IMG/VR virus record: IMGVR_UViG_3300042261_001312
Coordinates: 248,001 to 312,000 of that record
Length of the DNA: 64,000 nt
Reading direction: 5' to 3' (one strand)
DNA from: a virus
Of the stretch, positions 1 to 8,585 are shown piece by piece; the first letter of the stretch is position 1, and each line of letters begins with the position of its first letter. A program made the position numbers and the translations under genes. The notes beneath the pieces were generated by a model that searched no databases, had not been told where the DNA came from, and was given only the letters and a program-made list of their open reading frames with translations.

Positions 1-3
1 GAT

Positions 4-399
4 ATGCTTAAAATTACACGCAAATTAAATGAAGATGTCAGTGCGGAGGATGCTGAAGATAATGAATTAAAAAAATCACCAAATAAAGTAACTATTTTTG
101 ATCAAAAAATTGAAGAAGATAAATTCTTGAATATTTTCAAAGATATGGAGAGTGATGTAAATGTTAAATTCCTTGAATTAGAAGTAACTGATAATCTCGT
201 ATTTTGGGGAGGAACAATTGATGGTATTATTCAATTTACATATGCAGTAACACCGTATGAAGATAAGAATAATGTATTATTTAATTATTTAGAGGACTTT
301 ACACCAGATAATCCACAAAATACGGAAATTGTGAAAAGAGTTGAAGATTATTATAATACATTCGCAAAATATTGGCAAAATAATATAATTCAAAAATAA
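4..399 (+). CDS. hypothetical protein, possibly truncated at window edge
   Basis: An acidic, soluble protein of at least 131 residues. The frame is open back to base 1, so the true start may lie outside the window; the ATG at 4 is the first one visible. I see no membrane segment and no motif I recognise. It ends one base before the next gene's ATG (stop 397-399, next start 401), so the two are probably co-transcribed with the late-type genes that follow. Confidence 0.7.
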   Translation: MLKITRKLNEDVSAEDAEDNELKKSPNKVTIFDQKIEEDKFLNIFKDMESDVNVKFLELEVTDNLVFWGGTIDGIIQFTYAVTPYEDKNNVLFNYLEDFTPDNPQNTEIVKRVEDYYNTFAKYWQNNIIQK

Positions 400-400
400 T

Positions 401-1195
401 ATGGCAAACTTTAATGTGAATCTAAATTTAAGTACTATAATTCTTATAGGTGTTATAGCATTTTTATTATTTGGTGGTAGCATCAAATTATATCAAAATA
501 AGGTTGATAACCTTAAAGATAAACTTGAGACCGAAATTAAACTAAAAGATGCACTGATGGATAGCATCAGGTATCATAAAAATAAGTATAATGAATTGGT
601 AGCGGAAAAACTTACCATTCAGGAAACTATTAAAAATCTAGAAAAAATCAACGGTCAACTCACTGCTTCACAGAAAGAATTAATGAGAAGGGTTATTGAA
701 CTAAATGATAAAAATGCAGTAATTGCTGCAGCGTTAGTTCAGAATCAAATAATTATAGATTCATTGATACATCAAGGTCAGACGACAATAGATACGACAA
801 AAAAGACAATTAATTTCAATGATAACTATAAGGAAGGTAAAAAGGAATTTTCGTATAGTTTTACAATTGGTAAAGTATTGCCTGCATATATGAACGAAAA
901 ACCAACATTGCGTATTGATTCACTATATTTTCCAAATAAACAATTTATTTCATTCCAGTGGAAAAAGGTGAAAGGAAAAAACTATCCAATATCTTTCAGT
1001 GTTTCAAATTCAAACGATTTTTTCAAAACTGTTAATCTTGATAGTTATGCAATTCCCGCATTGAAAAAAGACGAAATTGATCCAAATAAATGGCAAAAAA
1101 TTGGAAATTTTTTCAGAAAAAATGGTCAGACTTTAATGTATATTGGTATTGGTGGTGCAGTTGGTGTAGGTACTTATATAATAATGACGAAATAA
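401..1195 (+). CDS. membrane-anchored coiled-coil protein, spanin-like candidate
   Basis: 264 residues. A hydrophobic segment at about residues 11-28 is followed by a long charged coiled coil (about 30-120), a Ser/Thr/Tyr-rich globular part, and a second glycine-rich hydrophobic segment near the C-terminus (about 245-260). N-terminal anchor plus coiled coil is the layout of Rz-type inner-membrane spanins, and a GH25 lysozyme gene lies 3.5 kb downstream. The second C-terminal membrane segment is unusual for an Rz spanin, so a structural or other envelope role is equally possible. The family is not recognised; the spanin idea is inference. Confidence 0.7.
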   Translation: MANFNVNLNLSTIILIGVIAFLLFGGSIKLYQNKVDNLKDKLETEIKLKDALMDSIRYHKNKYNELVAEKLTIQETIKNLEKINGQLTASQKELMRRVIELNDKNAVIAAALVQNQIIIDSLIHQGQTTIDTTKKTINFNDNYKEGKKEFSYSFTIGKVLPAYMNEKPTLRIDSLYFPNKQFISFQWKKVKGKNYPISFSVSNSNDFFKTVNLDSYAIPALKKDEIDPNKWQKIGNFFRKNGQTLMYIGIGGAVGVGTYIIMTK

Positions 1196-1230
1196 TATAC
1201 TCACTTAGATGGGGACACTTATATTCAACA

Positions 1231-1268
1231 AAGAACGCATGTTATATTTAATATGCGTTCTTTTCTTT
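1231..1268 (+). terminator. rho-independent terminator
   Basis: A perfect 10-bp stem (1231-1240 with 1253-1262) containing GAACGCAT/ATGCGTTC is followed by a T-rich run to about 1270. It closes the transcription unit ending at 1195. Confidence 0.85.
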
Positions 1269-1295
1269 TTATGATCAATTTTTTATGCTATGTGA

Positions 1296-1305
1296 AGTAT
1301 TTATA
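1296..1305 (+). promoter_or_regulatory. class 2 (putative late) promoter motif AGTATTTATA
   Basis: AGTATTTATA lies 19 bases before the ATG at 1325 and directly after a terminator, where a new transcript must start. The same decamer (last base A or T) precedes other genes at 4678, 39210, 45850 and 51353 on this strand and on the minus strand near 10788, 15640, 16509 and 35057. Confidence 0.55.
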
Positions 1306-1324
1306 AGCAACAGATATACATGGC

Positions 1325-1531
1325 ATGGATTCAAATGAAGTAAAAAAGATTGTAAATGACGAGATTAAGAAATTTGTCAATGATGAATTAGACAAAGAAA
1401 TGAAAAGAATTTTACATACTTCTAATAGTAAAACTAGAGGAGAAATGGTAACGTCATTGAAGGATGCATTGGAAGCAGTTGTTAAAGTATTATGGCAGAA
1501 AAAAGATTTCTGGAAAGTTGACATTAAATAA
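1325..1531 (+). CDS. small charged hypothetical protein
   Basis: 68 residues, rich in Lys, Asp and Glu, predicted mostly helical and soluble. It is the first gene after the terminator and class 2 motif, 8 bases before the 897-residue gene, so the two form one unit. An ATG at 1320 is in another frame and stops after seven codons. Function not recognised. Confidence 0.7.
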   Translation: MDSNEVKKIVNDEIKKFVNDELDKEMKRILHTSNSKTRGEMVTSLKDALEAVVKVLWQKKDFWKVDIK

Positions 1532-1539
1532 TATGTGAC

Positions 1540-4233
1540 ATGGGAAGAAGTGTTGAATATAAAGGAGTTACAATTGAAATTAATTTCGACGATAAACGAA
1601 ATTCATATTCTTATATGATTTATAGAAATGGTAAACCTTTAAGGGGTAATATGGGAATTAAAAATGATGTAGAAGCACTAATGAGAGCAAAAGACTATGT
1701 TGATACTCGTCTTACAAATGAAGAAGTTAAACCAACACTTAAAAATCCAGTAAGTACACAATCAAAGAACTTTGAAAAAATTTTTAAAAACACTATGAAC
1801 AAAAATGATATCAAATTGAATGAGGTTGATGAATTATTGACCGAAAAAGAACAGTCGCTAAAAAAGAAAATTTTTAGTTTGGCTAAAATGGAATCATTGG
1901 TATTTTCTGATCCAAAATTATCGGCAGTATATGATGAAATGGCTGAAAATGGTGAAGAAAAATATGGTTATCACTACAATGAAACCATTCAGAATATGAT
2001 TTTCAATGATTATGTATTAAATGATCCTAGATATTTGCAAAAATATAAAATGGCAATACCAAAGAAAAAGAAAAGAAGAGATAAAAGTGGTATTAATCAA
2101 CTAAAAAAATCTGGTAAATTGACCATGAGTAAAACTAAAGGCGTTTATAAGAATAAACCAACACTTGGTGAAGAATCTGTTGAAGAAACGACAGGTGCAG
2201 CATCATCAGGTGCGTATGCAACTCCATATGCTTGGGGAAGCGGTGATTTGATGAAAGGTAAAAAGGGTAAAGTAATGCGTAAACCTATTTGGAAAGGTGG
2301 TACTATCATTCAAGAAAGTGATTATCTCACAGACCCTACAGGATTTGAAAAATATGTTCAAGAATTAAACGAACAGATTGACATTGCAAATCCAGAAATT
2401 TCACAAAAACCAAATATACCTGCGTATAGTGACAAAAAAACAAATGATTATATTATTAACAAAACTAATGCATTTACCAGTGATGGTATAAAAAGTTGGG
2501 GAAAAGGTGACACTGCTCTTCAATTGAATACAATTAACACTGGAAAAATGGATAATCCAGAATTAAAAAACATGGAAGAAATGAAAAATATTGATAAAGT
2601 GGAAGAGGGTATCAGTCCCGATATGTATTCAACAAAGGAAGATTTGAAACAGTTAGTTCAGAGTGTAAAAGAAAGAACTGGAAAAGGATTACAAAAAGAA
2701 CACATTCCAATGTTGGCTGGTGAAGCATTGTATACAATTGCAATTCAATTGGCAAATAAAATGTTACCAATGAGTTGGAATGATTTACCTGACACAAACT
2801 CAATGTGGGATTACATTGACGAAAATGGTGGAATGAGTTATGATAATTTAGTTGCAGTCGTTAAGGAAGCAGTTAACGATAGACTTTCTGAAGAAGGCTA
2901 TAGTTTGGATGACATGATGGGTGAAGGCAAAATTGATGAAAAAGCAAAGTCTAAAGCACAACAGAAACTTTTCGGAATGGCACGTGCCGTTCAGAAAGGT
3001 GAATTAAGTCCAAGTAAGGTAAGTCCAGAGGTTGAGAAAATTGCAAAAACAGTTAGCAAAAAAGATGTTAAGGATTTTGCATCTACAAAAACCGAAGACC
3101 TTCCAACACATGTTGACGAAGATTCATTATCAATGATTGGCGATAATCCAATGACAATGGCAAATAAAGCACAGCCAATGGGCACACAGAGCAGTGGAGT
3201 TCAAATGGGATTTGCTGGAACAGGCGGATTAAAGGAATCTGATATAAATTTGTTTGAAGAATTAAATAAAGAATTGGATGCATATTCAATTCACCATAAT
3301 AAATTAAAGAAAATGGCAGAAGATAGAAAACCATCGGCATTGGTATTAAGAGACCGTCTTGGTTCTGAAAACGAAAAGAATTTCAAAAAAGATTTTCAAC
3401 AAAGCGATACAAAAGAAATTATTGATGTTGAAAAAGAATTGCAGTACAAAGACCAGCAAACAAATGTTGGTGATGACCCACAGAAGTTAGGTCAAGATAT
3501 TGAAAAAAAGGTACTTAGCGTAAATAAGGGGGAAGCGTTTAAAAATGTTGGAAATTCCGACAACAATAAAGGCGACGAAATTCCAAAACGTAATTTGACT
3601 TCAGAAGAACAAGAAGAAGTTAATATGTACCGTGTTGGATTGGGTGATTATGTTTATGATAATAAACCATCAGAGCGTTTTGAAGATCGTATGAAAGCAG
3701 ACATGGGTGAAGAACTTTATGATCAAAGACAAAAGAAACTTGAATTCAGAGGTAAAGCACCAATGTATAATAAAGACCCACAACCTGTTGAAGATACCAC
3801 TTCAAAGAAAGTTCAATTCAATAAAGAACAAACTGGTTGGAATGAAAGAGTTGGTATTAAAGAATCTACAATATCTGGAAAATATTTTGACATTCTTAAT
3901 AAGAAAAGAATCATTGATTTTAATTTAAGTGAAGTAACTGAAATTAGTAAGAAACTTCCTTCATTATTTGAAGTTAATCTTGAAGGTCTTGGAAATACCT
4001 ACACAAGCAAAGTTAACGTCAATGAAAGCGCAGTTTCTGCAATGGATAAATTCAAGTTCTATACTGATGGAAGTCAAGTATATGCAATGAAAAGAGGTGG
4101 TACTTTGAATGAAAACACAAACGTTAGTAAGCCTGTTGTTAATGAGCAAATGAATAAAATGAAACATTTACTTGGTTATAAACCTGATTCATTTGTGAAT
4201 ACAAATAATACAAAGAAAAATAGGGGTTTCTAA
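1540..4233 (+). CDS. large lysine/asparagine-rich protein, possible virion protein
   Basis: 897 residues with no membrane segment. The N-terminus (about 1-60) looks like a small beta-rich domain; the middle is low-complexity, Lys-, Asn- and Glu-rich; a Gly/Ser/Ala/Tyr stretch falls near residues 225-245. The C-terminus ends with a short helical MxKMKHLLGY segment and a disordered basic tail. No enzyme motif is visible. Size, late-type promoter motif upstream and the nearby GH25 lysozyme suggest a virion or injected protein, but this is inference. Its stop overlaps the next start (TAATG). Confidence 0.75.
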   Translation: MGRSVEYKGVTIEINFDDKRNSYSYMIYRNGKPLRGNMGIKNDVEALMRAKDYVDTRLTNEEVKPTLKNPVSTQSKNFEKIFKNTMNKNDIKLNEVDELLTEKEQSLKKKIFSLAKMESLVFSDPKLSAVYDEMAENGEEKYGYHYNETIQNMIFNDYVLNDPRYLQKYKMAIPKKKKRRDKSGINQLKKSGKLTMSKTKGVYKNKPTLGEESVEETTGAASSGAYATPYAWGSGDLMKGKKGKVMRKPIWKGGTIIQESDYLTDPTGFEKYVQELNEQIDIANPEISQKPNIPAYSDKKTNDYIINKTNAFTSDGIKSWGKGDTALQLNTINTGKMDNPELKNMEEMKNIDKVEEGISPDMYSTKEDLKQLVQSVKERTGKGLQKEHIPMLAGEALYTIAIQLANKMLPMSWNDLPDTNSMWDYIDENGGMSYDNLVAVVKEAVNDRLSEEGYSLDDMMGEGKIDEKAKSKAQQKLFGMARAVQKGELSPSKVSPEVEKIAKTVSKKDVKDFASTKTEDLPTHVDEDSLSMIGDNPMTMANKAQPMGTQSSGVQMGFAGTGGLKESDINLFEELNKELDAYSIHHNKLKKMAEDRKPSALVLRDRLGSENEKNFKKDFQQSDTKEIIDVEKELQYKDQQTNVGDDPQKLGQDIEKKVLSVNKGEAFKNVGNSDNNKGDEIPKRNLTSEEQEEVNMYRVGLGDYVYDNKPSERFEDRMKADMGEELYDQRQKKLEFRGKAPMYNKDPQPVEDTTSKKVQFNKEQTGWNERVGIKESTISGKYFDILNKKRIIDFNLSEVTEISKKLPSLFEVNLEGLGNTYTSKVNVNESAVSAMDKFKFYTDGSQVYAMKRGGTLNENTNVSKPVVNEQMNKMKHLLGYKPDSFVNTNNTKKNRGF

Positions 4234-4601
4234 TGTCAAAGTTTAACGAAATAACGAAAGAACAATTCGAAAGTGCCTGTAACAAATTTCCCCCAAGTAA
4301 ATTTATAAAATTTGCTTACAGGTTCTTTTCGAAGAAAACTGATAAAGAAACATTAAAGTTAAAAAATAACGTAGTAATGTTTTTCATTGGTATGTTCTTA
4401 TTCGGGTTCTTTGGAACAGTGTTTAATACATCAAAATCCTTTATTGCAATATTTACTGGTATATATGGAATTGCATTACTTGCCTTGGTAACAATGATAA
4501 CAATTGCTGCAATTCTTAACAACAAAAGGTTAAATAAAATAAGAAAAGAATTAGGTGTTACTAAAGATGAATATCAATCATTATTAAACATCTATTCTTA
4601 A
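4233..4601 (+). CDS. two-pass membrane protein
   Basis: 122 residues with two strongly hydrophobic segments (about 49-66 and 71-95) between Lys-rich ends. It overlaps the preceding stop by one base and is followed by a strong terminator, so it is the last gene of the unit beginning at 1325. A holin is possible given the two membrane segments and the lysozyme gene next door, but the long cytoplasmic ends are not typical and I do not assign it. Confidence 0.75.
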   Translation: MSKFNEITKEQFESACNKFPPSKFIKFAYRFFSKKTDKETLKLKNNVVMFFIGMFLFGFFGTVFNTSKSFIAIFTGIYGIALLALVTMITIAAILNNKRLNKIRKELGVTKDEYQSLLNIYS

Positions 4602-4620
4602 TTTATAACAAAATAACATT

Positions 4621-4660
4621 GCAAAGGGTATTATTGATTTAATACCCTTTGTTATTTTAT
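4621..4660 (+). terminator. rho-independent terminator
   Basis: Perfect 11-bp stem AAAGGGTATTA (4623-4633) with its complement (4640-4650), 6-base loop, then a T-rich tail. Separates the membrane-protein gene from the lysozyme gene. Confidence 0.85.
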
Positions 4661-4677
4661 AAAAAATTATAAAATCA

Positions 4678-4687
4678 AGTATTTATA
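4678..4687 (+). promoter_or_regulatory. class 2 (putative late) promoter motif AGTATTTATA
   Basis: Lies 12 bases before the GH25 lysozyme ATG and just after a terminator. With a lysis or virion gene behind it, this is the best argument that the motif is a late promoter. Confidence 0.6.
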
Positions 4688-4699
4688 AAAAAACGTATT

Positions 4700-5377
4700 A
4701 TGGGAATGATATCTAAAAAAAGAATTGAAGAACTAAAATGTGTTTTAGGTCTTGATTGCTCAAAATATCAAAAGGATATTACTTGGAGTAATGCAAAAGC
4801 AGCAGGAATCGAATTTGCATATGTAAAAATAACTGAAGGAACGACATTACAAGAGGATGATGAATATAATATAAAAGCAAGAGTTATTTCAGCGCAAAAT
4901 AATGGTGTTAAAGTTGGATATTATCATTTTGCCCGACCCGGGAATGTTGCCGAACCAGAAAGCGATGCCACCGAAGAAGTTAATAATGCCATAAGTGTCT
5001 TAAAAACACTACCCAAAGCAAATTTACCATTTGCATTAGATATTGAATCGTATTCCACAAACAATATCTGGGACAATAAAATCGACCATATGAATAGATT
5101 CATCAAAACATTCATTGGTGGTTTAGAAAAAGAAAATATTCCAGTCATAATTTATTCATATAAAAGTTTTTTGGACGATAATACAACACCAATGTTTGGA
5201 AATTATCCATTATGGGTGGCTGGTTACCCAAATAATCCAGAAATAAGCCTTCCATCAATTCCAAAGGGTTGGAATGAATGGAAGATTTGGCAATTTACTG
5301 AAAATGGCAATATTGGTGGGTACGTTGGTGAAATTGATTTAAATATTATGAAGAAAGACTATTTTAATTTATTCTAA
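4700..5377 (+). CDS. GH25 family lysozyme (N-acetylmuramidase)
   Basis: 225 residues, the usual length of a single GH25 catalytic domain, which cleaves the MurNAc-GlcNAc bond of peptidoglycan. The opening LDCSKYQ (about 18-24) matches the conserved DxSxxQ strand; a YYHFARPG segment follows near 73; the catalytic pair is in LDIE near 113-116; and a late WQF segment (about 196) completes the beta/alpha barrel signature. No signal peptide or wall-binding domain is seen, so it may act from the virion or be released by another route. An in-frame ATG at 4706 is an alternative start. It overlaps the next gene (TAATG). The window also carries an unrelated GH24 lysozyme at 17556-18185. Confidence 0.9.
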   Translation: MGMISKKRIEELKCVLGLDCSKYQKDITWSNAKAAGIEFAYVKITEGTTLQEDDEYNIKARVISAQNNGVKVGYYHFARPGNVAEPESDATEEVNNAISVLKTLPKANLPFALDIESYSTNNIWDNKIDHMNRFIKTFIGGLEKENIPVIIYSYKSFLDDNTTPMFGNYPLWVAGYPNNPEISLPSIPKGWNEWKIWQFTENGNIGGYVGEIDLNIMKKDYFNLF

Positions 5378-5808
5378 TGAAAAGTTCAACAAATAAAAAG
5401 TATATAATTGTCAAAGACAGAGTTGAGTTATACAAAGATTTCTCTCTAAATTTATTATACTATATCGATCACTATTACGTTGATTACGATAGTATTCATG
5501 AAGATTCAGACATTAACAATCATTTTTATTGGTGTTTTAATAAAGTATGTGATGAATTTAAGGAGGAGGAAATCGATTTTAGCAAAAATAACGAATTGAA
5601 AGAATATTTCAGAACATATTACTATCATCAGTATTATAAGATTAAAGGCACACAAGACATTTCGTTACAATATTATGAAAAATTTTGGAATGAGATATTC
5701 AATGTCGAAAAACAAAAGAACAAAAATATTATAAACATTTTGATTGAAATTTATACTTTATACGATAAATCAATCAATAATGAAAAAAATATTTTAGAAA
5801 TCGTATAA
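5377..5808 (+). CDS. hypothetical protein, Tyr/Asp/Lys-rich
   Basis: 143 residues, soluble, very rich in Tyr, Asn, Lys and Asp. Translationally coupled to the lysozyme by a one-base overlap. Not recognised. Confidence 0.7.
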   Translation: MKSSTNKKYIIVKDRVELYKDFSLNLLYYIDHYYVDYDSIHEDSDINNHFYWCFNKVCDEFKEEEIDFSKNNELKEYFRTYYYHQYYKIKGTQDISLQYYEKFWNEIFNVEKQKNKNIINILIEIYTLYDKSINNEKNILEIV

Positions 5809-5818
5809 AAACATTTGG

Positions 5819-5845
5819 AAGTAGTATTTAAATTCACTACTTTTA
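5819..5845 (+). terminator. weak hairpin terminator
   Basis: AAGTAGT (5819-5825) pairs with ACTACTT (5836-5842) and is followed by a short T run. It lies between two genes in the same direction; the stem is short, so termination may be partial. Confidence 0.45.
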
Positions 5846-5885
5846 TGGTGGAAAAAATAACATTATTTAAATAATTTAAAACTTT

Positions 5886-6152
5886 ATGGCAAATTTGAAA
5901 CTTGATCTTATTAATAAGATTAACAATGACAAGTACTTCGAAGAACTTGAATTAGTACGTTTGGCACAAGACCCTAACATGAATTACAGAGAGAAGGTAG
6001 AATTGATGACTGATTCTCTTGCAGAAATCGCACTTTTGGACGCACAATTATCCCTTGTGGAGAAGTATTTCCAAGAACCTGCACAAGCAGCACCCGCAGT
6101 TCAACAAGCACCTGCAGGACAAGTATTTAATGGTCAAAGTCACGGGGAATAA
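5886..6152 (+). CDS. small acidic protein with Ala/Pro/Gln tail
   Basis: 88 residues: an acidic helical body (1-62) followed by a flexible tail built of AQAAP/VQQAPAG-like pieces. Two bases separate it from the next gene. Such tails often occur in small virion-associated or chaperone-like proteins, but no family is recognised. Confidence 0.7.
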   Translation: MANLKLDLINKINNDKYFEELELVRLAQDPNMNYREKVELMTDSLAEIALLDAQLSLVEKYFQEPAQAAPAVQQAPAGQVFNGQSHGE

Positions 6153-6154
6153 CA

Positions 6155-6364
6155 ATGAGTATATTAACTGACATATTGAATGAAATATCTCAGTTCTTAT
6201 TTATGTCTTCCATCATTTTTATGTTTTATGTTCTCGGTGATTTAATCATAAAAATGTATGGAAGATTTAAATTAAATAAGGACACTAGATTTCAACCTAC
6301 AATAGTTGAAAAAATCATGTTTTGGATATCATTGGCAATATTTTTTACATATATTATAAAATGA
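6155..6364 (+). CDS. small two-pass membrane protein
   Basis: 69 residues with hydrophobic segments at about 11-30 and 50-67. The next gene starts inside its last codons (ATGA at 6361). Function not recognised. Confidence 0.65.
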   Translation: MSILTDILNEISQFLFMSSIIFMFYVLGDLIIKMYGRFKLNKDTRFQPTIVEKIMFWISLAIFFTYIIK

Positions 6365-6828
6365 GGACAATCGAAGAAGCATTACAACCAATCACTGGAT
6401 ATTTAATATCCATGACACGAAATACCAAAGAAGGTTGGTACGAGTTCCAAGTTGGTATTCCAAGTAATTGGGTATTTGATAATAACGAGGAAATCACATG
6501 TGAAATTTTAAATCAAAGTGATGCTGGAAAATTGGTTAAAGTTTCACCAAAAGTAGAGGGTGTTACCATTGATGATTTAGTTGCTTTTGTTGAGATTATT
6601 ATTCAAACCAATGAAAGAATTTCGGCAAAAGAGAAGGAATTCACCGATAAGATGGAACAAATGAAACAGATGCTGGAAAATGAAGCGAAAAAGTTCTATC
6701 AAGAACTTGATGAACTTAAAGAAAAATCATTTAAAAGTCTTGAACAAACACCTGTTAAAATTGATCTTAGTGAAAAGAAAAAGAAGAAAGTAGTTGAACC
6801 GAAACCAATTTCAGGCGTAACAAATTAA
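6361..6828 (+). CDS. hypothetical protein with C-terminal coiled coil
   Basis: 155 residues from the ATG at 6361, chosen because it overlaps the previous stop; an in-frame ATG at 6322 would overlap too far. The first 75 residues form a compact beta-rich domain; about 80-130 is a Glu/Lys coiled coil; the tail is Lys-rich. It sits in a run of tightly spaced genes to 7172. Not recognised. Confidence 0.7.
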   Translation: MRTIEEALQPITGYLISMTRNTKEGWYEFQVGIPSNWVFDNNEEITCEILNQSDAGKLVKVSPKVEGVTIDDLVAFVEIIIQTNERISAKEKEFTDKMEQMKQMLENEAKKFYQELDELKEKSFKSLEQTPVKIDLSEKKKKKVVEPKPISGVTN

Positions 6829-6830
6829 CT

Positions 6831-7172
6831 ATGAATGCCCACGATTTCAAAATTGTCGATAAAGACGATGACATTGAATTGGATAAACTATCAGAATTTC
6901 TTTCCGATGATACTGAAAGGAAAAAGAAGAAAGCCGTCCGTGATATAGAGGAAATGGGTGAACTGTTTCTTGGAGAAATTGATAAGAAGAAAAAAAATCA
7001 AAAGAAATTACAAGAAAAATTAATTCCACATATCCTTAAAAAAACAAAAGACAAATACTCTCAGGAAGAACTTGAGAGTTACAGTTACGATGATGTTCTG
7101 AAAATCTACACTGAAGTTAAATCGCAAAATGGATTATTCACTAAAATATTCCATTTTATTTTCAATATTTAA
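6831..7172 (+). CDS. small highly charged hypothetical protein
   Basis: 113 residues, rich in Lys, Asp and Glu with long runs of alternating charge, probably helical or disordered; no membrane segment. Starts two bases after the preceding gene and ends in a hairpin. Not recognised. Confidence 0.7.
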   Translation: MNAHDFKIVDKDDDIELDKLSEFLSDDTERKKKKAVRDIEEMGELFLGEIDKKKKNQKKLQEKLIPHILKKTKDKYSQEELESYSYDDVLKIYTEVKSQNGLFTKIFHFIFNI

Positions 7173-7190
7173 CTTTCAAATATTGAAATG
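7160..7190 (+). terminator. hairpin overlapping a stop codon, probable terminator
   Basis: Perfect 11-bp stem TTTCAATATTT (7160-7170) with AAATATTGAAA (7178-7188). It overlaps the end of the 6831-7172 gene and leads into a T-rich stretch. The stem is all A/T except two pairs, so it is weaker than the others. Confidence 0.5.
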
Positions 7191-7196
7191 TTTTAT

Positions 7197-7204
7197 TATA
7201 TTTG
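7197..7204 (+). promoter_or_regulatory. host-type -7 element (TATATTTG)
   Basis: Matches TAnnTTTG, the -7 element of the Bacteroidetes housekeeping sigma factor, 29 bases before the ATG at 7234. No clear -33 TTTG box is at the expected distance. Confidence 0.4.
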
Positions 7205-7233
7205 CATATTATTAACCCTTTAAAAATAAAAAA

Positions 7234-8028
7234 ATGGCACTATTTGAAGATGTTTTTAACAAGGCAGGAATATATGAAATGCTGTTCTTCAACGTTAAAA
7301 CCGTTTTAGAACATCCAACACTTGCTAACCTTGAAGAAAAAAATAAAAAATTGTATGATCGTTGGAGTTATATTGCAGAGACCAAATACTCAAATGAGAT
7401 TGATGGCGATATTGAAATGGCAATGGAAACAATTTACCAGAAGAACGCAGTTTATTATTCTGAATTTGCCAAGATTGTTGCAATTTCTTATGCAACGCTT
7501 TACGTGGATAACGGTGAATTGAAAAGAGATTTCAAAAAGATTGTAAATGAAAACGAAAGAATTGTTATTGAAACATTCTTTGATGAATTGCGTTTGTTGT
7601 CAAGTCAAGCAACCAAATCCAATCCACATTTCTTTCCATCACTGTGTGGTCATAATATCATTAGTTATGATATTCCTACACTGGTCAAAAGATTTGTTCT
7701 GCTTAATTCCCAAAGTGAAAACGATAAGAAGAATCAATTGCCTTTGATTCTCAAAAGATGCTTGAACATTAAGCCTTGGGAATCTGGAATAATTGATGTT
7801 GTCAATGTTTGGAAATTCAATGGATTTGAACACACATCATTAATGCTCATTAGCGACTATCTTGGCTTAAAGAAAACAGTTGATTTGCTGCCTTTGAACG
7901 AACTATCTCAATATTATTGGGAGAATATCGATAAGGATTCCAAAGCAACTCTTAACTTTATGGGTTTGCAGTCTGCAACACAAACAAATCTCGTTATTCA
8001 ATTAATGAATGAACTGAGACAAATATAA
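7234..8028 (+). CDS. catalytically degenerate PolB-type 3'-5' exonuclease homologue
   Basis: 264 residues. The layout follows the predicted 3'-5' exonucleases related to the exonuclease domain of family B polymerases: the opening FFNVKTV with an EHPTL and a YDRW behind it corresponds to the family's FFDIETV start; GHNIISYDIP (about 138-147) is the Exo II strand; and WKFNGFEHTSL with YLGLKK matches the region before Exo III. The key acidic residues are changed: Exo I D-x-E reads N20-x-K22, and the Exo III region lacks the expected YCxxD aspartate. It therefore probably binds nucleic acid or a partner but does not cut. It has its own host-type promoter element and ends at a convergent terminator. 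The family assignment is from memory of the pattern. Confidence 0.6.
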   Translation: MALFEDVFNKAGIYEMLFFNVKTVLEHPTLANLEEKNKKLYDRWSYIAETKYSNEIDGDIEMAMETIYQKNAVYYSEFAKIVAISYATLYVDNGELKRDFKKIVNENERIVIETFFDELRLLSSQATKSNPHFFPSLCGHNIISYDIPTLVKRFVLLNSQSENDKKNQLPLILKRCLNIKPWESGIIDVVNVWKFNGFEHTSLMLISDYLGLKKTVDLLPLNELSQYYWENIDKDSKATLNFMGLQSATQTNLVIQLMNELRQI

Positions 8029-8046
8029 AATGTACATTATATAAAT

Positions 8047-8081
8047 AAAAAAAGACAAATCAAATGATTTGTCTTTTTTTT
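8047..8081. terminator. bidirectional terminator between convergent units
   Basis: AAAAAAAGACAAATCA (8047-8062) pairs with the complementary strand of 8065-8080 with a two-base loop; A tracts on one side and T tracts on the other allow termination of both the plus-strand gene ending at 8028 and the minus-strand operon ending at 8096. Confidence 0.85.
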
Positions 8082-8095
8082 GGACATTGTGCAAT

Positions 8096-8290
8096 TTATT
8101 GAAGCCATTTGGGGTAGTTTTTTTCGATTTTAAGCCATAATACTGATAAGATGGACTGTGGAAGGTCTTCGTATTCAAAGTGGCTGTATTCGTCTTTATA
8201 TTGAAAATATGATAATAATTTCTTTTTTGTCTCAATGGATAATCTATTCCAGAGTAGTTTTGCTTCAGCACTTATTTCATTATCACACAT
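8096..8290 (-). CDS. small hypothetical protein
   Basis: 64 residues, acidic and Trp/Leu-rich, soluble. It is the last gene of the minus-strand block and lies one base from the preceding gene's stop. An 89-residue reading in another minus-strand frame (8002-8271) runs through the terminator and is rejected. Not recognised. Confidence 0.6.
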   Translation of the reverse strand: MCDNEISAEAKLLWNRLSIETKKKLLSYFQYKDEYSHFEYEDLPQSILSVLWLKIEKNYPKWLQ

Positions 8291-8291
8291 A

Positions 8292-8585
8292 TTAAACCCA
8301 AGTTAGAATATCTGTAAATTTTCCTTCAATGCTTTCAGCATCATAATACTGATCAAAATCCGATTCTTCCATGTACGCTCTCTTTACTCTTTTTTCAGCA
8401 TATAACATATATTCATACATATCTGTCATAGTGTAAAAAAATACGTACATTTCGCTTTTATGATTAAAAAGGTAAATGAAACTTTCTTTGAATTCATTAT
8501 TATCGTCAAAATTCAATAAGACCCCCAATGTTTTACTATTGTCAGTAAATGTTTCTTCGTGTATTGTTCTAATGTGCGTTTTCAT
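8292..8585 (-). CDS. hypothetical protein
   Basis: 97 residues, acidic, Tyr/Phe-rich, soluble. Overlaps the GNAT-like gene upstream by 17 bases, so the two are coupled. Not recognised. Confidence 0.65.
   Translation of the reverse strand: MKTHIRTIHEETFTDNSKTLGVLLNFDDNNEFKESFIYLFNHKSEMYVFFYTMTDMYEYMLYAEKRVKRAYMEESDFDQYYDAESIEGKFTDILTWV

Noticed and set aside
1296-1305. T4-type late promoter TATAAATA
   Set aside because: The sequence occurs only on the strand opposite to the served genes, so it is treated as a separate motif.
8002-8271. 89-residue minus-strand reading frame
   Set aside because: It runs through the bidirectional terminator and overlaps the better-supported gene at 8096-8290 in another frame.
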